From Occallatibacter savannae (GTDB taxonomy: Bacteria > Acidobacteriota > Terriglobia > Terriglobales > Acidobacteriaceae), in contig NZ_QFFY01000006.1 in assembly GCF_003131205.1 (NCBI RefSeq), positions 372,001 through 436,000 of the forward strand: a stretch of DNA of 64,000 nt, given 5' to 3'. Each line of letters starts with the position of its first letter. The stretch's first letter is position 1. This document shows positions 22,360-32,077 of the stretch, piece after piece. The notes beneath the pieces were generated by a model. It worked only from the letters and a program-made list of their open reading frames with translations, made no database searches and was not told where the DNA came from. The translations under genes and the position numbers were made by a program.

Positions 22360-22500
22360 TGTTGCGCTTAGGCTCTCCACACCGAGCCGCTGAACGTATT
22401 TGGAGGCTCCCTGAAATGAACATGATCAGGGTGGACGAACGAGCGAGAGGAGCATTCCCGACTCCTCCTTAACGGATGGATCAGCATTCCAAGAGGCACT

Positions 22501-25500
22501 ATGACAAAAGTGAAAAGGTTCATCTTGCTGGCGTTGCTCATGGCTTTGGGAGGCATAGTCTCCGCGTACGCGCAGGCGAACTCGCAGCTGACGGGCATCA
22601 TCACTGACCAGACTGAAGCAGTCGTGGCCGGGGCTACCGTGACGCTCACGGATCCTTTGACCGGCTTCACCAAAGAAACCGAGAGCGGACCGTCGGGACT
22701 CTACACAATAAGTGGACTCAATCCCGCGACGTACATTCTCAAGATCACCGCGAAGGGCTTTGAAACCTACATCCAAAGCGGCCTCGTTGTGAACGTATCT
22801 TCTACAGTGCGCGCGGATGCCAAGCTCACCATCGGTTCGGAATCGCAGACCGTCACCGTCGAAGCCAATGCACTGGTTCCGCAGGTGGACTCCAATGTGG
22901 TGAGCTCACTGATCAGCTCCGAGCAGATCAGTTCTATCGCGACTCAGAATCGCAACTTCGCAGCTCTGGCGGCGCTGGGGCTTGGTGTCAGCTCGGCCCT
23001 GCCGGACAGCAACACTCCGACGTCAGTGGCATCGAACTTCACCATCAGCGTTAACGGTCTCCGGCAAAGCCATAACATCTGGCTTATCGACGGCGCTGAA
23101 GCTGATGACCGCGGCGGAGCAGGCGGCATGAATATCATGCCCTCTCAGGATGCGATCGCCGAATTTAACGTAATGTCGTCGAACTATCCTCCGGATTATG
23201 GCATTTCGTCTGGAGCGACGATGAGTCTCTCGCTGAAGAGCGGCTCGCAAAAGTACCACGGGTCGCTGTTTGAATTCAATCGCACACCCGCGTACAACGC
23301 CAAAGAGCCCATTTCGAGAACGAAGACCAACGCGCATTACAACATCTTCGGCGGCAACTTTGGCGGTCCGTTATTTATTCCCAAGGTCTTCAACACGAAT
23401 CGCAATAAGACTTTCTTCTTCGTGAATGAGGAGTGGAGAAAGATCCTCTCCGGTGCAGGTACAACCAACAGCCCAACCCTTCCGAATGCGGATCGACCTA
23501 CTGCGGGACAAAGCCTGAAGTACGTTGCTCCGGGTTTCGCTCCGACGACAAGCATCATCGTTCCGGTGGTTGGCGATCCTGCGTTCAACGCGCAATTGAC
23601 ATCGCTGGGACTCACGCCGGGAAAGCCGTTTCCGAACAACACGATTCCTTACCAGCTCTTCGACCCAAATGCGGTACTGTTCCTGAGTTCGGGAATCGTG
23701 CCCAAGCCAACGACCAGCGATGACAAGGCAGTTGCGAACATCGCAAATCCGATCGATGTACGCGATGACATCGTGCGAGTCGACCACAGGTTCAACGACA
23801 AGTGGAACATTCTTGGCCACTACATGCATGACAAGGTGAGCCAGGGATACGGTGTCCCGTTCCTTGGGTGGTTATCTGCGAACTACAACACTGTTACCTC
23901 GACCCTCTCAAACCCGTCTTACTCGGCAGCAATCAAGTTGAGCGGAACGCTGAGTCCAAGCCTGCTGGTCGAAGCCAGCATGAACTACGACGGCAACATT
24001 ATCGACATCATCAACAGCCCTCTGGCCAACAAGCCCTCAGGGTGGAATGCCGGTACGTTCTTCAACAATGGATCGAAACTCGTGCCGGGAATGGGCTGGG
24101 GTACTCCCTACAACACGAACGAGCAGATGGGTTCAGCGCCATGGCACAACGCAGCACAGGACTACATGCCAAAGGGCGACATTTCCTACACCAAGGGCAA
24201 GCACGCCATGAAGTTCGGCGTCAGCTACAACCGGTATACGAAAAACCAGCAGCTGTTCGGCAATGTGATGGGGCAGTACAACTTCAACGCGAACCTCTCG
24301 GGCGACGCGTTCATGGATATGCTGATGGGCTTCTCGGGTAATTATCAGCAGTTCATGGAGGCGCCGATCCGGCACTACGTAAACCAGACTCCTTCGGCTT
24401 ACGCGATGGATAACTGGCACGTGACGCCGAGATTGTCGCTTCAACTTGGCCTGCGTTATGACGCTCTGCCGCACGCATGGGAGCGGAGCAATGCCGTTTC
24501 GAATTTCGATCCGAAACTCTATATTTTCGCTGCACAGCCGACGTGGAATGCTGATGGATCCATGGATCCGAGCGGCCCTGGGTTCCGAGTGGTCAATGGA
24601 ATTCCGTATTACCTGAATGGGATGGGGTTGCGGGCGTCAACGGATTTCCGCACGGGCTTGTCACCAACGATTACAAGACATTGCAGCCACGCTTGGGCTT
24701 CTCTGAAGACCTCTTCGGGAATGGCAAAACTGTTCTCCGCGGCGGATTCGGGACGTTCTTCGAGCGTATGCAGGGCAATGACATCTACAACGCGGCGACT
24801 GCGCCGCCGTTCGCTTACAACCCAAACGCAAACAACGTCTACTTCAGCACGCCCTCTAAGAGTTGGGTGAACGGCGATGTAGCTTCCAAGCCGTTCTTCC
24901 CGGCTGGCATCCAGAACATGCCTCAGAGCTACAGAGCGCCTGGGGTGGCACAGTTCAGTTTTGGTGTCCAGCATGAAGTGGCGCCTTCGATGGTCTGGGT
25001 AGTCCAGTATGTGGGCAACATTGCATGGCACCAAAACGTTCAACGGAATATCAACAACTTCCCGGTGGAGACTAACCTAAACGTTCGCTGCAACGCAGGC
25101 GATGGCAGCAATAAGTACCCGGGAGGAGACCATTGTCCGAACGGAAGCGCCCCTCACGCCCTGGCCAACACCAACTTCTACCGGACGTACCCAGGATGGG
25201 CCGGTATTAACCAGCAGGAAAACACAACGAACGGAACATACAATGGCTTCCAGACCGGGCTCCGTATCCAGAACCGCTGGGGGCTGAGCGGAGAGGTTGA
25301 TTACACATGGTCGCACGAGATCGATCTCACTACTTTCGATCTGAACAACGTCAGCAATCCGTGGAACTTGAAGTATGACAAAGGTTCGGGTTCACTCGAC
25401 CGTCGGCATATCCTGAGCATCAATTATGTCTATCATCTTCCGTTATTCAAGAACTCGAGCGGATGGACGAAGACGCTGCTTGGCGGTTGGGAGATTGCCG

Positions 25501-25952
25501 GCACTGCACTCGCTGAGTCTGGTGTGATCCCAGCCAACCAGGGGCCTGGACTGTCGATCAGCTATGATCCGATCGGACTTGGCGGAGGATATACGAACCG
25601 TCCCGACCAGACCGGGAGGACTCGCTACCTGAAAGAACGGAACAAGTGGTTCGACACGAGTACGTTCTCGGCGCCGATCCCCGCATGGCTTGGAGGTCCG
25701 AACCTGGGCTTCGGAAATGCACGGAAGGACGCAATCGTCGGACCGGGCCGCGAAAACTTCACAACCTCTCTCTACAAGACGTTTGCGATTCGGGAGGCGG
25801 CGAGCTTCCAACTCCGCTTTGAATCGTTCAACACGCTAAACCACTTCCAGCCGAACGGACTGAATACCAGCTATGGCGGCAGTCAATTCGGTCAGATCAC
25901 AAGTGCATGGGATCCTCGAACGCTGGAGCTAGGTGGAAAATTCAGCTTCTGA
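22501..25952 (+). pseudogene. Oar-like TonB-dependent receptor, single frameshift at about 24627
   Basis: The full product would be about 1150 aa. ATG 22501 follows AGAGG, and residues 1-25 are a signal peptide. An N-terminal carboxypeptidase-regulatory domain (TGIITDQTEAVVAGATVTL to YILKITAKGFE, residues 30-95) precedes the plug (VNGLRQSHNIWLIDGAEADD) and an outer-membrane barrel ending LELGGKFSF with terminal Phe. The frame breaks at the GGGG run 24624-24627: frame 1 ends at 24870, while the homologous sequence continues one base out as VAGVNGFPHGLVTNDY to 25952. One lost G explains it, as a true mutation or a sequencing error. Such receptors are abundant in Acidobacteriota; the substrate is unknown. 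Confidence 0.85.
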
Positions 25953-25960
25953 TGTTGGTT

Positions 25961-25995
25961 GAGGACGCGGTGCTGCTTGCCGCGTCCTCGTTTTC
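25961..25995 (+). terminator. Rho-independent terminator after the TonB receptor
   Basis: A perfect 10-bp stem, GAGGACGCGG (25961-25970) with CCGCGTCCTC (25980-25989), a 9-nt loop, and the tail GTTTTC. It starts 9 bp after the receptor stop codon. Confidence 0.8.
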
Positions 25996-26536
25996 ACCTG
26001 CTTCTGTGTGTAGCTTCATCTTTCCGCTGCAGCCAGAAATGGACGTGGTCTGAAAGAAGTTCCAGATTCGGGCAGAAACCTCTATGCCTGCCCGTCAACA
26101 AGGGTGCGGTGGATGGCCTTCCTTCCGCACCCTTGCTGAAAAGCCTGCCTCCCCCAGATAAGAGAGTGCGGCAGGTGCATTTCTCGAAGCATTCTGCATG
26201 CGTTCTCCCGGACAAACCGAAAGGAGAACCAATGTGATTTGCTTTTGAGAAATGCACCGCCGCATCCCTCGGCGTTCCTTTGCTGCCAGCGTCATCTCGA
26301 TCAAGAGAAGCCGAGCCTGTTGCTCACGAAGGAACAAGGTTGTGAGCCTGTCCAAGAAGTGTGAGTACAAGGCTGGCCAGCCCATCCATCAGATTTGTTC
26401 TGCAAAACACTTGGGACGGCGGGACCGGATGCTCCCGAGAGTGACAGCGGAACACAACCGTCAATAGACAAGGACCCGCAGTGCGTCGGAACGAATAGAA
26501 CGGCAATTCAATGTCCCTTTGCATGGCCCCTAAATG
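25996..26536. other. Intergenic region with an 11-bp inverted repeat
   Basis: No gene is supported. An inverted repeat, CAAGGGTGCGG (26099-26109) with CCGCACCCTTG (26125-26135), has a 15-nt loop and no T-run, so it may be a structured RNA leader or a relic. The frames here are short, overlap antisense, and have no ribosome sites. Confidence 0.4.
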
Positions 26537-26566
26537 GAATGAGCCCGCCAAATGGCGGGCTCATTC
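26537..26566 (-). terminator. Strong hairpin, probable terminator of the exported helical protein gene
   Basis: A perfect 13-bp stem, GAATGAGCCCGCC (26537-26549) with GGCGGGCTCATTC (26554-26566), with a 4-nt loop. It lies 22 bp past the stop codon of the minus-strand gene. Read leftward, a short T-containing tail (CCATTTAGG) follows, which is weak for a rho-independent terminator. Confidence 0.6.
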
Positions 26567-26588
26567 GCGCAGTCAGTTCAGGGATACC

Positions 26589-27155
26589 CTACTCTTTGGA
26601 GACTTCGGTCGCGGGTGGAAGATCAAGAGACGCTTCGAGTCCGTTTGCCCTGGCTCTCGCGTCGCCGTACTCAACGAAGGACGAAACCAGCTTGGACGTC
26701 CTACTCATGTATTCGCGGTTCGCCTTCACATAGTCGTGAAAGGCCGGCATGTTCACTCGATGCTTGTTGTCTCTGAAGTGAGCGATGGTCGTGTTGAGGT
26801 GGTCTGCCATCTCTTTCAGCAGAGGATCCACGCGATCGATTGCGTCCTGCTGCCAGGGCGACCCCTCACTGCGCATTGCACTGAGCTTGTCGAAGTCCTG
26901 GATCAGGTTATTGGCATGATCCGCGATTGTGCGCAGACGTTGCGCGTGAGACTCCGAGGACATGGTGTGGGAACGGGTGTAGGACTCAAGGGTTTCAGAA
27001 TCGTCAGAGGCAAGCACTGCATGCGATTCAACCTCTTTCAGCAGATCGTTGATAGCTTTTGAGTCAGTGTTCTGTGCAGGTGCATTGGGGGGCAGAATCA
27101 GGAGTGCTCCCAGAGCTGCACTCCCCATAAACGAAGCCATGTGGCGTTTTCTCAT
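26589..27155 (-). CDS. Exported helical protein of unknown function
   Basis: 188 aa. ATG 27155 follows GGAGGAGAT, a clear ribosome site. Residues 1-27 form a signal peptide (ends PPNAPAQ). The remainder is almost entirely predicted helix with spaced His and Asp/Glu (ESHAVLAS, SHTMSSESHAQRLRTIADHANNL, SPWQQDAIDRVDPLLKEMADHLN, FHDYVKANREYM), probably a periplasmic helical bundle. I recall similar proteins in other Acidobacteria only as hypothetical proteins. A metal- or haem-binding role is conceivable from the histidines but unproven. It reads the same way as the upstream metal ATPase gene, 256 bp away. Confidence 0.75.
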   Translation of the reverse strand: MRKRHMASFMGSAALGALLILPPNAPAQNTDSKAINDLLKEVESHAVLASDDSETLESYTRSHTMSSESHAQRLRTIADHANNLIQDFDKLSAMRSEGSPWQQDAIDRVDPLLKEMADHLNTTIAHFRDNKHRVNMPAFHDYVKANREYMSRTSKLVSSFVEYGDARARANGLEASLDLPPATEVSKE

Positions 27156-27411
27156 ATCTCCTCCGAGGGCGGCATTCGCCCTTAATTGCAGGACCAGCCG
27201 TGAGGGGCTCCGCTGTATGCCTTAGCCCGATTCCGTCGCCATTTTGCATATGGGTGTTTCGATACTCGGGAGGCGCGTGGTCCTGAACCAGTACTCTGCA
27301 AGTCTCGTTCCACACGAATACGCGAGACCGATGGCTGAATCAGTCTGAGGTGGCGCCGATCTGATCGAAACAGTCAAAAGCTTAGGACGGCTTGTCATGA
27401 TCTGATGACAT

Positions 27412-29373
27412 CTAGTGCGTTCGATGAGGAGCATAGACGGTGGGTGCTGCCTGGGAGGCCCGCTTCGGGGCACGTCCTGATTCGACTTGTGCAGGCCCGA
27501 TTCTGAAGTCGCTGAGCGGAGGGCTTGGGAGAATCATGCGGAGCGAGTTGAGGATTGCGGCCAGATCGATAAATTCCTGAAGAATGGCGCCTTCAACAGG
27601 CGCGAGGTATCCTGCCGCCGCCACGGCCATCCCCAGTACACTCAGCCCCATGCCGCCTATCGCACTCGTAAGCGCGATACGACGCATGCGATCGCCGATG
27701 TGGATCAACTCATCCACAGATGCAAGAGAGGATTGAAGGATCACGGCGCCTGCAGCCTCGCTTGTGACATCGCTATTGACTCCAAGGGCAATGCCAACTG
27801 TGGCATTCATCATCGCGGGAGCATCGTTTATCCCATCGCCGATGTACAGCGTCGGTTCTTTTCTCGTCAGATCCTGAACGAGTGCGAGTTTCTCTTCTGG
27901 AGATTTCCCTCCGTGGATCTCTGAAATTCCAACCAGTTGGGCAAAATACTCCACCTCTGAAGGTCTGTCGCCAGAGAGCAGTATGGTTCTGGAAAAGCCA
28001 TGGTGCGACCTGACATGGCGTAGGAATGGCTGGCTTTCTCTGCGGGGTTGGTCGCGAAAGCGCAGCAGCCCAGCGACAGCCCCATCTACCAGGGCAACGC
28101 ACTCCATGCCCGCCCCCAAGTCACTGATGCTGCGACGTGTCTCTTCACTTAGCTTGCTGCGGCTTGTCAAAGCGAATGTCCGGCCACCGATCGTTCCGGT
28201 GAGACCGCAGCCGGGCTCCTCGCGCACATTCTCCGGTAGCAATAAAGGGATATGTTCGTCAGAAGCTATTTGTAGGACAGCACTGGCCAACGTATGTTTC
28301 GAGAACTTCTCGAGGCTGGCTGCAAATTGCACGATGTCTCGGCGGGGCAGGGAGTCGGTACACACCACCTCTGTGAGCGTCGGCTTGCCACAGGTCAGGG
28401 TTCCGGTCTTGTCAACAATGAGAGTTGTGCAGGAGCCGATCTTCTCTAGTACTGAAGGGTCTTTGACTACGATCCCATGGCGTGCGCTCACCGAGATGGC
28501 GCTTGTGATTGCGATTGGGATTGCGAGGAGCAAGGGACAGGGTGTAGCGATGACCAGGATCGACAGAAAACGATCAGCATCTCCGCTCAACATCCAGGCA
28601 GCGATTGCAACGGCAATGGACAGGGGCGCGTACCACAATCCAAGTCTGTCCCCGAGGCGTCTCATGTGAGGCCGGTTCTTCTCGGATGCGTGCAGAACCT
28701 CGACAATGCGGGCGTATCTCGATTCACTCACCACGCGGGTAGCCTGAATCGTCAGCGGCGCGTTTCCATTTATCGCTCCGGAAAGTACTGCGGCGCCCGG
28801 AGCCTTTTCGATTTCGAACGGCTCTCCGGTGAGATAAGACTCGTCCATACTGCCGTTTCCGCGCACAACCAGGCCGTCTACCGGGCAAAGCTCGTGAGGG
28901 TAGACAAGCAGCAGGTCGCCGGGAGCGACTTCTTCGATGGCGATATCCTGCGAGATTCCTCCATCTGTTTGTTTATGAGCAATCTGGGGCATTCTGCGAG
29001 CGAGAGCGCGCAGGACGGAGGAGGCGCGGCGGGTGGCGTAGTCCTCTAAAGCTTTTCCGCCGGAAAACATGAGAATCACGATCGCGGCGACCCAATCATG
29101 TTTCAGCCAGACGGCACTCCCGATGGATATGAAGGCAAGTACATCGACGCCGAAGCTTCGATTTTTCAGTTCCGAAAGCAGTTCAAGGCAAATCGGCACG
29201 CTTGCGATGCCGATCGTTGCAAGAAGGATGATGTCTCGTAGTTCAGACACTCGAAACAGATAAGGTCCACCCCAGGCCGCGACCATGCCTACAACGACGA
29301 AAGCGGGCAAAAACAGGGGAGAGCGGGCCTGTATGCTCTCCATCGAACAAAATGAGTTTAGTTTGGTCCACAT
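27412..29373 (-). CDS. P1B-type heavy-metal-transporting ATPase, TPCP type, no metal-binding domain
   Basis: 653 aa. Core P-type motifs are intact: actuator TGEPFEI near residue 180, membrane motif ATPCPLLLA near 278, phosphorylation site DKTGTLT near 319, hinge GDGINDAPAM near 514. About eight hydrophobic helices. No N-terminal CxxC metal-binding domain. TPCP in place of CPC or SPC puts it outside the classical Cu and Zn/Cd groups; TPC-type pumps have been tied to Ni/Fe or similar metals, but the substrate here is open. The nucleotide-domain His-Pro motif reads FSKHTLASAV, with Thr for Pro. The C-terminus is extended and basic. ATG 29373 directly abuts the stop codon of the small zinc-ribbon gene, so the two are translationally coupled. 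Confidence 0.88.
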   Translation of the reverse strand: MWTKLNSFCSMESIQARSPLFLPAFVVVGMVAAWGGPYLFRVSELRDIILLATIGIASVPICLELLSELKNRSFGVDVLAFISIGSAVWLKHDWVAAIVILMFSGGKALEDYATRRASSVLRALARRMPQIAHKQTDGGISQDIAIEEVAPGDLLLVYPHELCPVDGLVVRGNGSMDESYLTGEPFEIEKAPGAAVLSGAINGNAPLTIQATRVVSESRYARIVEVLHASEKNRPHMRRLGDRLGLWYAPLSIAVAIAAWMLSGDADRFLSILVIATPCPLLLAIPIAITSAISVSARHGIVVKDPSVLEKIGSCTTLIVDKTGTLTCGKPTLTEVVCTDSLPRRDIVQFAASLEKFSKHTLASAVLQIASDEHIPLLLPENVREEPGCGLTGTIGGRTFALTSRSKLSEETRRSISDLGAGMECVALVDGAVAGLLRFRDQPRRESQPFLRHVRSHHGFSRTILLSGDRPSEVEYFAQLVGISEIHGGKSPEEKLALVQDLTRKEPTLYIGDGINDAPAMMNATVGIALGVNSDVTSEAAGAVILQSSLASVDELIHIGDRMRRIALTSAIGGMGLSVLGMAVAAAGYLAPVEGAILQEFIDLAAILNSLRMILPSPPLSDFRIGPAQVESGRAPKRASQAAPTVYAPHRTH

Positions 29374-29694
29374 TCAGGCGGTCTTTCTTGAGGTGAGGAG
29401 GTGAGTGCGCGACAGTGGCTGAGCAAATGGAAGGGCTCGATCATTGCTCCTGCTCTTAGTGGGAACAACTTTCTCTTCAAAGATCACGCCCTTCGATGTC
29501 CATCGCCGCAGCCTCAGATGTGTAGAGCATTTCGGGCACAGCCAGAAATAGCGGCTCGGGACCGAGCATATTGGAAAACCGCCATCGCTTCGAAGAACAC
29601 GTTCTTCCGGAGGTACGTCCAACTCAACAAGGCATAAGACGCCGGTGCTCAGATCAGCAGCCGGCAACCGGCAGTCAGGGTTTGCGCATTGCAT
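29374..29694 (-). CDS. Small cysteine-rich, zinc-ribbon-like protein
   Basis: 106 aa from ATG 29694, chosen over an upstream start because AGAGGGAG precedes it at proper spacing. It opens MQCANPDC and later has FWLCPKCS, giving two CxxxxC/CxxC knuckles about 60 residues apart plus an ICSVPSRYFWLC motif; a single metal site is likely. Similar small proteins are present in Acidobacteria with no assigned function. Its stop codon touches the ATPase ATG, so it may be a regulator or metal chaperone for that pump, which is an inference from position only. Confidence 0.65.
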   Translation of the reverse strand: MQCANPDCRLPAADLSTGVLCLVELDVPPEERVLRSDGGFPICSVPSRYFWLCPKCSTHLRLRRWTSKGVIFEEKVVPTKSRSNDRALPFAQPLSRTHLLTSRKTA

Positions 29695-30215
29695 GGGAGG
29701 GCTCCCTCTGATGTCCGGAAATTCATTTGCAATTGGCGGACCAGTCATCAGAGTGTGAAGCCGCAATCCCGCATGCTCAGGCCGGTGGCAGTCGAAGCAG
29801 ATTATCTTCGATAGTCGTTAAATGACTTTGCGCGAACGGGGTCAGGAGAAGGGCCGGCTTCAGCGGTGGAAGGCATGACCTTTGAAACAAAGCGCCTTCG
29901 CACTGGTCGCCGCAACAGATCGTAATCCAGCCCCTGCATTAGGACCTGTCGAGACGAGCGACCAGCAAGGTTCAGATCCAACGACTTCAGAGATATCCTG
30001 AAACGGGCCAGTTTTCAGCGATCCACGTTGACGGAAAGTCGCCGACGCTGTGATGAGGCCTCATGCCTCTCTGGAACAAGTGAGCGAGTTGCCCGTTTGA
30101 TGGACGAGTGGACTGGGTTTGTTAACTTTGGCTGAGTTGCGGTTTGTCGAGCCAGGCGTGGACTGGAGCGATTCGCATTGACGTTCAGGGTATGGTGAGG
30201 CACCCTAGGAGTACT
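29695..30215. other. Divergent intergenic region upstream of the regulatory operon
   Basis: No gene is supported. It should carry the promoter of the operon starting at 30216 and that of the zinc-ribbon/ATPase pair. In-frame TTG 30144 and ATG 30192 lie upstream of the chosen GTG 30216 but lack ribosome sites. No confident promoter boxes by eye. Confidence 0.4.
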
Positions 30216-30548
30216 GTGACAATCGACCGCACGGAAGTTGATGGCAAGGTCGTGCTGCGTGTGGCTGGCCGCATGGATGCAGAGAACGCGGTTCTGTTTG
30301 AGCGAGAGTGCGAGTCGTGCCTCACGGATGGCGTTAGAGCTCTCGTGATCGACCTGACCGACCTTAAGTATGTAAGCAGCATGGGGCTGCGTTCGTTTGT
30401 GATGATCGGGCAGAAGTTGAAGGAAAAGGGCGGGGATTTTCGAATCTGCTGTCTGACCGGGCTGGTTCGTCAGGTATTCGAGATAACAAGGCTCAACCAG
30501 GTTCTGCCCTTGCACGATTCGCTGGAGTCCGCTCTCGTAGGGGGATAA
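30216..30548 (+). CDS. STAS-domain anti-sigma-factor antagonist (SpoIIAA/RsbV-like)
   Basis: 110 aa from GTG 30216, preceded by AGGAG; earlier in-frame starts lack a ribosome site and would add an odd tail. A single STAS domain: VTIDRTEVDGKVVLRVAGRMDAENA, LVIDLTDLKYVSSMGLRSFV, FRICCLTGLVRQVFEITRL. The serine in YVSSMGL aligns with the phosphorylated Ser of SpoIIAA, so it can probably be switched by phosphorylation. It heads a compact operon and ends 8 bp before the RsbW-like gene, the usual antagonist/kinase order of partner-switching modules. Confidence 0.85.
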   Translation: MTIDRTEVDGKVVLRVAGRMDAENAVLFERECESCLTDGVRALVIDLTDLKYVSSMGLRSFVMIGQKLKEKGGDFRICCLTGLVRQVFEITRLNQVLPLHDSLESALVGG

Positions 30549-30556
30549 CGAGAAGC

Positions 30557-30982
30557 TTGCCGGACACGCCCAAGACATTAACGCTGATTGCGAAGCCCGC
30601 ATCGCTCGGCTCTGTCACCGAGTTCGTCAGAATGGGTGCGCGAGAAGCGGAGCTGCCTGATCTGCACATTCGGCAATTGGAACTGCTGATCGAGGAGATC
30701 TTTATCAACATCTCGCGGTATTCCTATCCGGAAAATTCACCCGGGTCGGTCACGATCAGTTACGCGGTTCCGAAAGCGGGAGAGCTGCATGTTGAGGTTG
30801 GGGACCAGGGGATTGAATTTGATCCTCTCAGCGCGCCCGCGCCGGACCTTACGCTGAGTTTAGAGGAACGGCCGGTCGGGGGACTGGGAATCTATCTGCT
30901 GAAGACGCTGGCAGGGTCGCTCAGTTATCGGCGCGAACAGGGCTGGAACCGCTTGCGGTTTGGGATCTCGGCGGAATCGTGA
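30557..30982 (+). CDS. RsbW-like anti-sigma serine kinase (HATPase_c_2)
   Basis: 141 aa from TTG 30557 after GAGAAG. GHKL ATPase motifs: N box ELLIEEIFINISRYSYP, G1 VEVGDQGIEFDP, G2 PVGGLGIYLLKTL. Length and motif order match the SpoIIAB/RsbW family, which binds a sigma factor or other partner and phosphorylates its STAS antagonist. The 3' end overlaps the next gene (GTGA), showing translational coupling. Confidence 0.87.
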   Translation: MPDTPKTLTLIAKPASLGSVTEFVRMGAREAELPDLHIRQLELLIEEIFINISRYSYPENSPGSVTISYAVPKAGELHVEVGDQGIEFDPLSAPAPDLTLSLEERPVGGLGIYLLKTLAGSLSYRREQGWNRLRFGISAES

Positions 30983-32016
30983 TTACACCGTCGATCCATA
31001 GCATCGATCTGCTCCGGCTGGCGCTGGCATTCCTGCCGGTGCTTCTATTTCTCGTTGCGCTTCGCGGTTTGGACAGCTACAAGCTGGTTTCGATTCGCTC
31101 GGTGGCGATGGGGCTGGGTGCGGGTGCGATTGCGGCCGGCCTTTGTTTTGCGATCAATACGTTGATCTTCCAGCGGTTTGCAGGGTATGAGGATCAGTAC
31201 GCGCAATTTGGAGCGCCGGTGGTGGAGGAGTTGGCGAAGGCGGCTTACTGGACCTTTGTGATTGCGACAGCCCGGACGGCGTTTATGGCCGACTCGGCGA
31301 TCTGCGGCTTTGCGGTTGGGGCTGGGTTTGCGCTGGTCGAGAATGTCTCCTATTTGCATTTGCTGCAAGGGAAGGGCGTTGGGGTCTGGCTTCTGCGAGG
31401 CTTCGGGACTGCGGTGATGCATGGTGGAGTGGCAGCACTAGGCGCGACGCTTTCGGTGTTTTTGCTGGAAGGCCGGGAGTCTGTGAGCTTCCGGTTGTTT
31501 ATTCCCGGCGTGGTGTCTTCGATTCTGCTCCATTCGCTGTTCAACCAGAATCTGGAGTCTCCGCTGACATCCACCGTTGCGGCGGTTCTGGGCATCCCGG
31601 TGATTCTCGCTTTTGTCTTTTACTTCAGCGAGAAGTCTCTGCGGGAGTGGCTGGGAGGCAAACTGGATCGCGACATCGACATGATCGGCATGATAGGTTC
31701 GAAGGAATTTCAGGAGACCAGGGTGGGCTCTTATCTCACGAGTCTGCAGGAAGCCTTTCCGCCTGCTGTGCGGGGCGACATGCTTTCTCTGCTGCAGTTG
31801 ACGAGTGAGGTAAGCGCACGCGCGAAAAGCGAGCTGATGTTCAGGGAGATGGGGCTGGAGGTTGCACCTGACCCTGAGGTGGATAGCCTCTTGACGGAGT
31901 TGCGGTATCTGGAAAAGAGTATTGGGCCAACGGGGATGCTGGCGATCCGGCCACTGCTATCGCAAACGCCCCGTGATCTGTGGGAGATGCACCGGCTGGG
32001 TCAGAAGCAACGCTGA
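30979..32016 (+). CDS. PrsW-like intramembrane metalloprotease
   Basis: 345 aa starting at GTG 30979, which overlaps the previous stop. About eight hydrophobic helices fill residues 8-215. PrsW (M82) motifs: EELAKAAYW (EE pair), GFAVGAGFALVEN, GTAVMHGG and LLHSLFNQN with conserved His and Glu residues. A soluble C-terminal part of about 125 aa (from DRDIDMIGMIGS) holds predicted helices and ends at the cytoplasmic side. In Bacillus PrsW makes the first cut in the anti-sigma factor RsiW. In an operon with an ECF sigma gene, a role in releasing a sigma factor is plausible, but no RsiW-type anti-sigma is seen here. Confidence 0.83.
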   Translation: MITPSIHSIDLLRLALAFLPVLLFLVALRGLDSYKLVSIRSVAMGLGAGAIAAGLCFAINTLIFQRFAGYEDQYAQFGAPVVEELAKAAYWTFVIATARTAFMADSAICGFAVGAGFALVENVSYLHLLQGKGVGVWLLRGFGTAVMHGGVAALGATLSVFLLEGRESVSFRLFIPGVVSSILLHSLFNQNLESPLTSTVAAVLGIPVILAFVFYFSEKSLREWLGGKLDRDIDMIGMIGSKEFQETRVGSYLTSLQEAFPPAVRGDMLSLLQLTSEVSARAKSELMFREMGLEVAPDPEVDSLLTELRYLEKSIGPTGMLAIRPLLSQTPRDLWEMHRLGQKQR

Positions 32017-32077
32017 AGGGACTACTATTCGCCGGGTTCGCGTACACAAGGAGCGTTTCGCTAGAGAGGTCAGGAGA

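Noticed and set aside
27393..27410. TGTCAT-6-ATGACA inverted repeat near the end of the metal ATPase gene
   Set aside because: Only 6-bp arms and no T-run; too short to call a terminator or operator.
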